Shown here: positions 17,383 to 24,639 of the stretch, one piece after another
Layout: every line of letters begins with the position of its first letter
Position numbering within the stretch: the stretch's first letter is position 1
NCBI GenBank assembly: GCA_008933635.1
Contig: WBUQ01000033.1
Location: 1 to 35,814, forward strand
Source: Desulfobulbaceae bacterium
GTDB lineage: Bacteria; Desulfobacterota; Desulfobulbia; Desulfobulbales; Desulfocapsaceae
Length of the DNA: 35,814 nucleotides
Direction of reading: 5' to 3'
The notes under the pieces: model-generated
Seen by the model: only the letters and a program-made list of their open reading frames with translations
What the model was told of the DNA's origin: nothing
Database searches by the model: none
Program-made: the position numbers and the translations under genes

Positions 17383-18276
17383 ATGAGGATCGCCACATTC
17401 AACTGCGAGAACCTGTTCGCCCGCTACCGCTTCAGAAGCAGCTTCGACCCGCGTGAGAGCGACGGCTTCACCATCAACAACCTGGCCTTCGACATCTATG
17501 ACGAGACGGAAAAGCAGATCACCGCCATGGCCATCCGCGAGGTGAACGCCGACGTCATCGCCCTGCAGGAGGTGGAGAACCTGCCAACCCTCGACCGGTT
17601 CACCTCCCGCTACCTGGGCGGACTGAACTACCGGCACCGGATGGTGATCGACGGCAACGACCAGCGGGGCATCGACGTGGCGGTCCTCAGCCGTTTTCCC
17701 CTCACCGGGGTCAGGTCCTACCGTCACGAGAGGAACCCCGCCAACACCGCCTGCCTGTTCTCCCGCGACTGCCTTGAAGTCCGTGCGGACTGCAACGGGA
17801 AGGAACTGACGCTCTACATCAACCACCTGAAATCGATGATCGGCGGTCGTGCCGCCACCAAAGGCCGGCGGGAGGAGCAGGCGAAACGGGTGGCCGGGGT
17901 CATCGACGAGCGATGGCGGTCATCCGGCTATTCGGGAAATTTCATCGTGCTGGGGGATCTCAACGACTACCCGGGGGCAGGGTCGGCCCTCGATCCGCTG
18001 CTGGGCCACGAAGGGATGGTCAACGTCCTCGAACGGCTGCCCCTTCCGGAGCAGTGGACCCACTTCTACGCGGGAGGCAACGAGTACCGGCAGCTCGACT
18101 ACCTGCTGCTGTCCCGGTCGCTGGCGGAACACAACGCCGCCCCGCCAGAGGTCATGCGCAAGGGTCTGCCGTTCCGGGCGGAGCGATACGAGGGGGAGCG
18201 GCTGCCTCATGTCGGCGAGAACGACCCCAAGGCCTCGGACCATGCGCCATTGTACATGGACATCGAGCTTTTCTGA
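17383..18276 (+). CDS. Endonuclease/exonuclease/phosphatase (EEP) family protein
   Basis: This 297-residue protein carries a complete EEP active site: MRIATFNCENLF with Asn7, DVIALQEVENL (metal-binding Glu), LYINHLKS (catalytic-region Asn/His), VLGDLNDYPGAGSALDPLL, LDYLLLS, and the terminal KASDHAPLYMDIEL with the catalytic His. There is no signal peptide, so it is probably cytoplasmic, unlike secreted DNase I-like nucleases. EEP enzymes cleave nucleic acids or phosphate esters; the substrate is not readable. An AGGAGGAAG site precedes the ATG. The next gene, a peptidase-hydrolase fusion, starts 110 bases later on the same strand, and the two may form one unit. Confidence 0.9.
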   Translation: MRIATFNCENLFARYRFRSSFDPRESDGFTINNLAFDIYDETEKQITAMAIREVNADVIALQEVENLPTLDRFTSRYLGGLNYRHRMVIDGNDQRGIDVAVLSRFPLTGVRSYRHERNPANTACLFSRDCLEVRADCNGKELTLYINHLKSMIGGRAATKGRREEQAKRVAGVIDERWRSSGYSGNFIVLGDLNDYPGAGSALDPLLGHEGMVNVLERLPLPEQWTHFYAGGNEYRQLDYLLLSRSLAEHNAAPPEVMRKGLPFRAERYEGERLPHVGENDPKASDHAPLYMDIELF

Positions 18277-18386
18277 ACTGCAGGCAGGATGAGTTTTGCC
18301 CGGCAATCTCCAGGCACCGTACCGCAGCACGGCAGGATGCCGCCGGATGGTGCAACCGACAACCCAGAGACGCACAGGAGCAGACC

Positions 18387-20453
18387 ATGAAGACGAAAGC
18401 GAAAACAGGCGCAGCACGAAAAGCGACCGCACCGGCAGCCGCCGGGCCGGGTCCCCGCATCACCAGCCAGGGCGTCCCCCGGGTCCTGAACGCCCGCCCC
18501 GACGGCATCGATTTCCGCGACCAGATGTACGTGCCGACCCTGGTGGAAGTCCCGCTCCACCGGGATCTCGCCGCCTACCGGGACAAACAGGCGCCGATCC
18601 TCGACCAGGGAAGCGAAGGTGCCTGCACCGGCTACGGCCTGGCCGCCGTGGCCAATTACCTGCTGCGGGTCAGAAAGGTCACTCCCGATCCGGTCCCCGT
18701 CAGCCCCCGCATGCTCTATGCCCTCGCCCGCCGCTACGACGAGTGGGCCGGCGAGGAGTACGAAGGGTCGAGCTGCCGGGGTGCGATGAAGGGCTGGTAC
18801 AAGCACGGCGTCTGCGCCGATGCCGTCTGGACCTCGGGTTCGGACATGCCCCCGGTGCTGAGCCACGACAGCGCGGTCGAGGCCGCCCGGCGCCCGCTGG
18901 GGGCGTATTTCCGCGTCAACCACAAGAGCCTGGTGGCCATGCATGCCGCCATCACCGAGACGGAGGTGCTCTACGCCAGCGCCATCGTGCACGAAGGCTG
19001 GAGCCGGGTCGGCCGGGACGGCATCATTCCCTACGCGCAGGAACCCCTGGGCGGCCATGCCTTCGCCATCGTCGCCTACGACCAGGACGGGTTCTGGATC
19101 CAGAACTCCTGGGGGGAGGACTGGGGATACGGAGGGTTCGCCAGGATCTCCTATCAGGACTGGCTCGAAAACGGCACCGACGTCTGGGTGGCGCGGCTCG
19201 GGGTGCCTGTCAACCTGCCGGAGACGACGCGGTCGGCGACTGTTTCCGTCGCCGGGGCCGTTCGCTCCAAGGCCTATCAGCTCAACGAGATCAGGCCGCA
19301 CGTCATCAGCCTGAAGAATGAAGGACAGCTCGACGAACGCGGCGACATCGGCACCTCGGAAGACATGGTCCGGGAGATCCTCCGCAACGATTTCCCGCGG
19401 ATCACCGGTGGGTGGGACAAGAGACGACTGGTGCTCTACGCCCACGGCGGGCTGGTCAGCCAGGATTCGGCCATCCAGCGGGTCTCCGACTACCGCAGGG
19501 CGATGCTGGAGGCCGGCTGCTACCCGCTGGCCTTCATCTGGAAGAGCGACTACTGGTCGACGCTGAAGAACATGCTGCAGGATGCGGCGCGACGGCGGCG
19601 GCCAGAAGGGTTCATCGACTCCGCCAAGGACTTTATGCTCGACCGCCTGGACGACGCCCTTGAACCGATCGCCCGCACCCTCACCGGCAAGGCGCAATGG
19701 GACGAGATGAAGGAAAACGCGATGAGAGCGACGACCACCCCGAAGGGCGGCGCGCGGCTGGTCGCCGACGAGATCGCCCTGCTGGCCCAGCGTTACCCCG
19801 ACCTGGAGATCCATGTGGTCGGCCACAGCGCCGGCAGCATCTTCCACGCCCCGCTGGTGCAGTATCTCTGCGCCGCACCGCCCGCCGCAGCCGGCACCGG
19901 GTCGCGGGCCAAGGCGGGCGGCCTCGGCCTGCCGGTGAAATCCTGCACCCTGTGGGCCCCGGCATGCACGACGGAGCTATTCAAGCAGTATTACCTGCCG
20001 CTGATCAAGGGCGGCGCCATCGGCAGATTCAACCTCTTCACCCTGACGGACGAGGCGGAACAGGACGACAACTGCGCTAGGATCTACAACAAATCGCTGT
20101 TGTACCTGGTCGCCCACGCCTTCGAAGAAGACCCGCGGATCCCCCTCATCCGACCCGACGGCAGCCCCATCCTGGGCATGGAAAAATTCATCAGCTCCGA
20201 CCGCGAACTCGCCGCACTGTTCGGCAAAAAAGGCCAGCCCGGGGTCGAATGGGTGCGTTCGCCGAACACTGAAGCGGTCGGCTCCGCCAATGCGGCCCGA
20301 TCCATCCACCATGGCGATTTCGACGACGATGACGCCACGGTGCGGTCGACGCTCGCCCGCATCCTGGACAGGGAATCGACCAAGACGGAGATCAGCTTCA
20401 AGCGCACGGCCCAGTCGCAGTTCAGCCTACGCCAGAACATCGCTGCGGCCTGA
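18387..20453 (+). CDS. Papain-like (C1) peptidase fused to an alpha/beta hydrolase
   Basis: This 688-residue protein has two enzymatic halves. Residues 40-270 form a papain-type peptidase: LDQGSEGACTGYGLAAVANY (oxyanion Gln and nucleophile Cys80), GGHAFAIVAYDQ (His224), and WIQNSWGEDWGYGGF (Asn240). Residues 350-640 resemble an alpha/beta hydrolase: LVLYAHGGLVSQ (oxyanion loop) and VVGHSAGSIFHAP with nucleophile Ser481; acid and His candidates lie in FTLTDEAEQDD and SIHHGDFDDDD. The N-terminus is low-complexity (Lys, Ala) with no signal peptide. I placed the start at ATG 18387, preceded by AGGAG; the frame is open upstream only as a shadow of the EEP gene. The combination with an EEP gene is unusual. 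Function is unknown; a conflict-type effector or a degradative enzyme are both possible. Confidence 0.8.
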   Translation: MKTKAKTGAARKATAPAAAGPGPRITSQGVPRVLNARPDGIDFRDQMYVPTLVEVPLHRDLAAYRDKQAPILDQGSEGACTGYGLAAVANYLLRVRKVTPDPVPVSPRMLYALARRYDEWAGEEYEGSSCRGAMKGWYKHGVCADAVWTSGSDMPPVLSHDSAVEAARRPLGAYFRVNHKSLVAMHAAITETEVLYASAIVHEGWSRVGRDGIIPYAQEPLGGHAFAIVAYDQDGFWIQNSWGEDWGYGGFARISYQDWLENGTDVWVARLGVPVNLPETTRSATVSVAGAVRSKAYQLNEIRPHVISLKNEGQLDERGDIGTSEDMVREILRNDFPRITGGWDKRRLVLYAHGGLVSQDSAIQRVSDYRRAMLEAGCYPLAFIWKSDYWSTLKNMLQDAARRRRPEGFIDSAKDFMLDRLDDALEPIARTLTGKAQWDEMKENAMRATTTPKGGARLVADEIALLAQRYPDLEIHVVGHSAGSIFHAPLVQYLCAAPPAAAGTGSRAKAGGLGLPVKSCTLWAPACTTELFKQYYLPLIKGGAIGRFNLFTLTDEAEQDDNCARIYNKSLLYLVAHAFEEDPRIPLIRPDGSPILGMEKFISSDRELAALFGKKGQPGVEWVRSPNTEAVGSANAARSIHHGDFDDDDATVRSTLARILDRESTKTEISFKRTAQSQFSLRQNIAAA

Positions 20454-20503
20454 CCGACGGCCCACCTGCTGCCGGATGCGATCCGGCGGCAGGCCAGGGC
20501 CGG

Positions 20504-20790
20504 CTCCTCAGCGAATGCATGGTCGACGGCCAGATCCGCTCGGTCCTCGCCTGGTCAAGACCTTTTGCCAACGGCGAGGTCCTGTGCGCCATCAACACCG
20601 ACACCCTGTCGATACGCTGACGACCTGGGTGACCATTAACGCCTCGCTGCACCAGATGTCCGCACCAAACCTGACGCGCCTCTACTCAAGCGACGTCGGC
20701 GTCGCACCGAACTCTGTGCCGGTTGAAGATGTCAACGGCAAGGAGGTCTTTCTGACAGTCCCTCCCTGCGGTTTTGTAGTCTATGGGTAA
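20504..20790 (+). pseudogene. Remnant of a GH13 alpha-amylase C-terminal domain, frameshifted
   Basis: Two frames each carry part of the C-terminal beta-sandwich of a glycoside hydrolase 13 alpha-amylase. The first, ending at about 20620, reads MVDGQIRSVLAWSRPF and GEVLCAINTDT; it stops at TGA. The second frame resumes at about 20619 with TTWVTINASLHQ and continues to EDVNGKEVFLTVPPCGFVVY before a TAA at 20790. The order and wording match the end of bacterial alpha-amylases as I remember them. The catalytic domain is missing and there is a frameshift, so it is a fossil. It abuts the 3' end of the peptidase-hydrolase gene, marking a recombination scar. Confidence 0.7.
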
Positions 20791-21142
20791 TTGAAGAGGA
20801 ACACACGCCTGGGGTGGAAAGACTAAGACATGTGCTCAAATGAAACGGGGGGAGCGATGAAAGTAATAACAGGATTTGCGTAGTATCCAACTTTGTTATA
20901 ACACGGGATATTGCGCATATTCGCGCGCAACCGATCCTGACAATATAATCTTGCAGCCTGACAAGTGTTTCGATAGTATGCCCAAAAATGATGATAATTC
21001 TGGAGGATGGAATACAAGAACTGCCTTAAGCGTGGAAAAGATGTCGATGAATGAATGGCAAAAACTGCTTAATCGAGACAAACGCGACTGCGGTTTTTGA
21101 GCTTCACTGCCCGAAATTAGGTGTCTTGATATTATACGTTTT
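20791..21142. other. AT-rich spacer, no convincing gene
   Basis: From about 20800 the sequence becomes visibly AT-rich. A short frame on the plus strand (20876-21100, TTG start; or ATG 20978, ending MNEWQKLLNRDKRDCGF) could be a small or partial protein, but it lacks a good ribosome site and I do not recognise it. TATTAT at 21130-21135 is close enough to the next ATG to suggest a leaderless start. Confidence 0.4.
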
Positions 21143-22087
21143 ATGAAAAAAAGACCTCAAATACTATATAAGTATTTCATCGAAGAGAGAGTTGATATTC
21201 TCGAAAATGGGCTAATTCGATATACACAACCAGGGCTTTTCAATGATCCATTTGAGGCATTCCCATACTTAAAGTCCATAACAAATACTGATATAATTGA
21301 TGAATATTCTAACAAAATAGATGATCAGGATTCAGGAATAAAACAGAGGATATTCGAAATCATTGAAAATGATAGTCAATTTAAAAGCCTTCCCGCTCAT
21401 CAAAAAGTTCTAGCCCGTCGTATGGTCGAAGCTAATGCAGACTCAGCTATCTCCAAGTTTGCGCCTATGGCAAAAGAGCTTTTTAGATCTTCCATGAAGC
21501 TTGAAGGTCCAGCTGGAAAGGAAATGATCAAAAGATTTGTAAATGCTGTTAATAGTACAATTGGTATACTGTGTCTAACAGATACGTACAAAAACCTTTT
21601 AATGTGGTCGCATTATGCAAATAGCCACAAAGGTTTTGTATTAGGCTTTAATACAGATCATAAGATTTTCAATAAATCTGATTCTAATTTCGGATTGTTT
21701 GGCTATTTAAAGGATGTTCGATACACAAGAAAACGTCCTGAAACAATTTTTTTTGACACTAGAAAAGATAAAGAATCAAATCTTGATAACTGGGTCAAGA
21801 ACTTTATTTGGGTGAAAAGCAGTCATTGGAGGTATGAAAATGAGTGGAGAATACTTGAGCAGTTAACAATGTCATTCACTCAGATTAAAGTAAACGGTGA
21901 GCTTATCCATCTTTACAAAATCCCATTCGATGCAATACACTGTATATACCTTGGATGCAAAATGCCAAATGAGCAAAAGAATAAAATCTCTAATATTATA
22001 AATGATAATAGTAGCTTGAAGCATATCACAATTATTCAAGCCGAAATGGACGATAAAGAATACAAGCTAAATTTCAAAATAATATAA
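21143..22087 (+). CDS. DUF2971 domain protein in an AT-rich island
   Basis: This 314-residue protein matches the DUF2971 family: ILYKYFIEERVDILENGLIR, then YTQPGLFNDPFEAFPYL near residue 30, ILCLTDTYKNLLMWSHYANS with HKGFVLGFNTD near 150, and SSHWRYENEWRILEQ near 235. No biochemical role is established that I know of; such genes are often found among accessory or defence genes. It is visibly AT-rich, with AT-ending codons unlike every neighbour, so it is almost certainly acquired. No clear ribosome site precedes the ATG; a TATTAT box lies only seven bases upstream. It is followed directly by a GGGGTCCGTCCCC element. There is no signal peptide or membrane segment. Confidence 0.85.
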   Translation: MKKRPQILYKYFIEERVDILENGLIRYTQPGLFNDPFEAFPYLKSITNTDIIDEYSNKIDDQDSGIKQRIFEIIENDSQFKSLPAHQKVLARRMVEANADSAISKFAPMAKELFRSSMKLEGPAGKEMIKRFVNAVNSTIGILCLTDTYKNLLMWSHYANSHKGFVLGFNTDHKIFNKSDSNFGLFGYLKDVRYTRKRPETIFFDTRKDKESNLDNWVKNFIWVKSSHWRYENEWRILEQLTMSFTQIKVNGELIHLYKIPFDAIHCIYLGCKMPNEQKNKISNIINDNSSLKHITIIQAEMDDKEYKLNFKII

Positions 22088-22103
22088 ATCATATAAAATA
22101 ATA

Positions 22104-22136
22104 GGGGTCCGTCCCCAATTATTTCCAATTATTTCC
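22104..22136. repeat. GGGGTC-type element plus tandem decamer
   Basis: GGGGTCCGTCCCC lies at 22104-22116, followed by two identical copies of AATTATTTCC at 22117-22126 and 22127-22136. A related perfect palindrome, GGGTCAGACCC, is at 22717-22727 on the other side of the DUF3592 gene. They may be scars flanking an inserted gene. Confidence 0.6.
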
Positions 22137-22202
22137 CCGTTATTGAACAACGCAGACGTTCATGGCTCGGCCTCACGCATCGCGACTGTCTACTCCCAAT
22201 CA

Positions 22203-22694
22203 ATGCTTATGCAATCTGACAATTCATCACAGCAGACACGGCGTCGCCGCCGCTGGGGCTGGTTCCTGCTGGCGTTGGGACTGCTCGCGGTGCTCCTCAC
22301 CTTCGTCATCGCGGCGCAGCGGTTTGCTTTCCTTGCCCGTGCGCAGAACGTGCCGGGAGTCGTGATCGAGATGGTTCGTATGAGTTCGGGACGCATCAGC
22401 CAATCGGGCGGTGAGGCCTACGCCCCACGGGTGCGCTTCGTCGTCGGTGCCGTCGAACGCGAATTCGTTTCTCCCTTCGGCAGTTATCCTCCCGCATTCG
22501 CCGTCGGCGAGGCGGTTCGGGTTCTGTACGATCCGGGCGATCCGGAACACGCCGAAGTCGACCGTCGCGGCCAGCTCTGGGGTCCGGTGATGGTATGTAG
22601 CGTACTGGGGGTGCTTCTGGGCGCTCTCGGAGGCTGGCTTGTGCGCACGCCACGCGCCGCGCGCATCGCCACCCGCTCGGATGCTCGCAAGTAG
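22203..22694 (+). CDS. DUF3592 domain membrane protein
   Basis: This protein of about 163 residues has the DUF3592 layout: a basic N-terminus (TRRRRRWGW), a membrane helix (LLALGLLAVLLTFVIAAQRF), a beta-rich soluble domain (PGVVIEMVRMS, then VRFVVGAVEREFVSPFG, AFAVGEAVRVLYDPGDPEHAEVDR), and a second helix (VMVCSVLGVLLGALGGWL). Function is unknown. The start is uncertain: the frame is open to a TTG at 22143, but ATG 22203 or 22209 sits closer to the domain, and none has a good ribosome site. Codon use is GC-rich, in sharp contrast to the DUF2971 gene just before it. It is bounded by GGGGTC-type elements on both sides, suggesting it entered as a separate unit. Confidence 0.7.
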   Translation: MLMQSDNSSQQTRRRRRWGWFLLALGLLAVLLTFVIAAQRFAFLARAQNVPGVVIEMVRMSSGRISQSGGEAYAPRVRFVVGAVEREFVSPFGSYPPAFAVGEAVRVLYDPGDPEHAEVDRRGQLWGPVMVCSVLGVLLGALGGWLVRTPRAARIATRSDARK

Positions 22695-22716
22695 CGTTAA
22701 CTCCAGAGGAAATTCT

Positions 22717-22727
22717 GGGTCAGACCC
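22717..22727. repeat. GGGTCAGACCC palindrome
   Basis: An 11-base palindrome (22717-22727) sits about 20 bases after the DUF3592 stop and before the NIPSNAP gene. It resembles the GGGGTC-type element on the other side of DUF3592. Confidence 0.55.
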
Positions 22728-22760
22728 CTATCATCTCCCTTCCTGTTAAAGAGAAAAACA

Positions 22761-23066
22761 ATGATAACCTGCTATCTCAGATATGTAATCGATCCCTATA
22801 AAATTGCTGATTTTGAAGCATATGCAAAGATGTGGATTCCACTCGTAAACAAGTTTGGCGGCATCCACCATGGATATTTCCTTCCGCATGAAGGTGCCAA
22901 CAACCTGGGGTACGCTTTGTTCAGCTTTCCAAGTCTGGCAAGATATGAGGAATACAGAGAAAAGATTAAGACAGATACTGACTGCATCGAAGCATTCAAA
23001 CACGCAGAAGAGACAAGGTGCATTCTCAGTATCGAGCGCAGCTTCGTCAGACCGGTATTCGAGTAA
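22761..23066 (+). CDS. NIPSNAP family protein
   Basis: This 101-residue protein is a single ferredoxin-like (ABM/NIPSNAP) domain: MITCYLRYVIDPYKIADFEA is the typical first strand and helix, followed by WIPLVNKFGGIHHGYFLPHEG and a C-terminal YREKIKTDTDCIEAFKHAEE. Family members are small, often dimeric, and of unknown or diverse function; some are heme-related or act as monooxygenase-like proteins. AAAGAGAAAAAC precedes the ATG. It stands alone between unrelated genes. It could be part of a horizontally collected set; the base composition is intermediate. Confidence 0.85.
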   Translation: MITCYLRYVIDPYKIADFEAYAKMWIPLVNKFGGIHHGYFLPHEGANNLGYALFSFPSLARYEEYREKIKTDTDCIEAFKHAEETRCILSIERSFVRPVFE

Positions 23067-23174
23067 AACATCGCAAATCGGCCACCTATCTAAAATGCAG
23101 CATCTGCGGAAACAGCATGCAGCATGGTAGCCGCAGAATTCCATGCCAGGACTGCGCGGGAGGAGAAACACAGG

Positions 23175-24002
23175 ATGAGCGAACCGACACTGCAAGCCCA
23201 GATCGATGCGGCCCGCGCCTACGAAGCGCTGTTCGTGCCCGCGCTGTTCGGGCAGTGGGCTCCGGTAGTCGCCGACGCCGCGCACATCCGGCCTGGCCAA
23301 CGGGTACTGGATGTGGGGTGCGGCACAGGTGTCCTGGCGCGCGAAATAGCCTCGCGAATCGGTTCCGAGGGGCGTGTCGTGGGAATCGACCCGAACCCCG
23401 GAATGGTTGCGGTGGCTCGGCAGTTCGCATCGCTCGTCGATTGGCGGGAAGGAGTCGCCGAGTCCCTGCCCTTCCCGGAGCACTCCTTCGAGGCTGTTGT
23501 GAGCCAGTTTGCCCTCGTGTTCTTCGCCAACAGGCGCCAGGCCCTTCGCGAGATGCTTCGCGTCCTGAATCCCGGAGGACGTTTGGCCGTTGCGGTCTGG
23601 GACTCTCTAGACAACATACCCGCGTACGCGGCCGAGGTAGCGCTTCTGGAGCAGATGGCGGGTCGGCAGGCGGCCGATGCCCTGCGTGCGCCGTTTGCGC
23701 TCGGGAACCTGAAAGACCTGGCCGCGTTGTTTTCAGAGGCCGGTGTGGCAACGGCCGATATCACCACCCATCACGGGACAGCGCAGTTCCCCGACATCCG
23801 GCCCATGGTCGAAGCCGACCTGAGGGGCTGGTTGCCGGTCATGGGGGTCGTCCTTGCCGAAGACCTGATCAACCGCATCCTGCTGGAAGCCGGGCAGGCG
23901 CTCGGTTCCTACGCGACCTCAGATGGACGGATTGCCTTTGATCTGTCGGCGCGGCTCGTCACCGTGACGAAACCTCAGCATGCCGCGGGAGGCACCGTCT
24001 GA
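23175..24002 (+). CDS. Class I SAM-dependent methyltransferase (UbiE/Methyltransf_11 type)
   Basis: This 275-residue protein has a full SAM-binding core: motif I RVLDVGCGTGVLAREIASRI near residue 45, VVGIDPNPGMVAVARQF (acidic end of strand 2), FAVV-like segment SFEAVVSQFALVFF, and LREMLRVLNPGGRLAVAVWD. The C-terminal 100 residues form a cap-like helical domain. The substrate is unknown; small-molecule O- or C-methylation is typical. I chose ATG 23175 (MSEPTLQAQ), preceded by GGAGGAGAAACACAGG, over an in-frame ATG at 23124. There is no signal peptide. It lies between NIPSNAP and the tiny Cys-rich genes with no evident metabolic link. Confidence 0.88.
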   Translation: MSEPTLQAQIDAARAYEALFVPALFGQWAPVVADAAHIRPGQRVLDVGCGTGVLAREIASRIGSEGRVVGIDPNPGMVAVARQFASLVDWREGVAESLPFPEHSFEAVVSQFALVFFANRRQALREMLRVLNPGGRLAVAVWDSLDNIPAYAAEVALLEQMAGRQAADALRAPFALGNLKDLAALFSEAGVATADITTHHGTAQFPDIRPMVEADLRGWLPVMGVVLAEDLINRILLEAGQALGSYATSDGRIAFDLSARLVTVTKPQHAAGGTV

Positions 24003-24247
24003 TAACGGCATCCAGCAGATGGCGCTGTGGTCCTCCGCCGCTGCTGAGCGCTACAGAGACAAAGGTACAATGTCACCACATCCTTTACAGCCATGGCAAT
24101 CCATCGTTGACACTTCCTCCAATACCCTTTCCAATCAGACCATAACGGTGCCGTGCTATCCCGTCGGTTGTTGCGACGGACAAAACGGGGCGCCGAAGCA
24201 CACACCGGCAATGCAATTTCATTGAGTCGAACGTATCTAGGAACGCG

Positions 24248-24427
24248 ATGCTGTTCATCTACAGCCTGCAACGGCATGAAATGATCTTTGTGATCACGGC
24301 CATCCTGATCCTGGCGACGATCGTTTACTGTATTGCAGTCAGGTCCAGAAAAACGTATACATGCCCGGAGTGCGGCGAAAAGACCAGAGTCGAGCATATG
24401 GACACCGCCAGATGCGGCATGTGCTGA
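24248..24427 (+). CDS. Tiny membrane protein with C-terminal zinc ribbon
   Basis: This 59-residue protein has one membrane helix (MIFVITAILILATIVYCIAV) followed by a short zinc-ribbon: CPECGEKTRVEHM ending in RCGMC directly before the stop, a CxxC plus CxxC pair. AGGA lies six bases upstream of the ATG. The stop overlaps the start of a second small Cys-containing frame by about 16 bases, which could mean translational coupling, or one gene split by a frameshift. I do not recognise a family. It is a topology seen in very small bacterial membrane proteins. Confidence is moderate because of its size. Confidence 0.5.
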   Translation: MLFIYSLQRHEMIFVITAILILATIVYCIAVRSRKTYTCPECGEKTRVEHMDTARCGMC

Positions 24428-24639
24428 TCGCTTCTTCCTTTGCCCTCTGGATGGTGTATATCAGGCAGCGGTCGACACGGAAGATCCGGCGCTGCCAGGC
24501 CTGCGACGAGTACTCCGACGACAGGGTCTGCTCCGGTTTCGCACGACAGCTGGTCCTGCTCAGGGAGTACGAGGAAGAGGCGACCGAGTATATCCTGGGC
24601 ACAGGCTATGTAATGAAGATACAGAGCAGCCGTGAATAA
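24412..24639 (+). CDS. Small Cys-containing membrane-type protein, overlaps the previous gene
   Basis: A frame of 75 residues (ATG 24412, or GTG 24421) reads RHVLIASSFALWMVYIRQRS (possible membrane segment), then RRCQACDEYSDDRVC and LVLLREYEEEATEYILGTGY. It carries a CxxC and a third cysteine. Its beginning overlaps the 3' end of the preceding zinc-ribbon gene in another frame. Both frames look protein-like, so a single gene with a frameshift is the main alternative. It ends five bases after the GTG start proposed for the acyltransferase. I do not recognise it. Confidence 0.4.
   Translation: MRHVLIASSFALWMVYIRQRSTRKIRRCQACDEYSDDRVCSGFARQLVLLREYEEEATEYILGTGYVMKIQSSRE

Noticed and set aside
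17913-18386. Upstream extension of the peptidase-hydrolase frame into the EEP gene
   Set aside because: The EEP gene is intact in another frame, and AGGAG plus ATG at 18387 gives a clean start.
22088-24247. Integron-like cassette array
   Set aside because: The genes are unrelated and similarly oriented, but I could not find the inverted core sites of attC elements between them.
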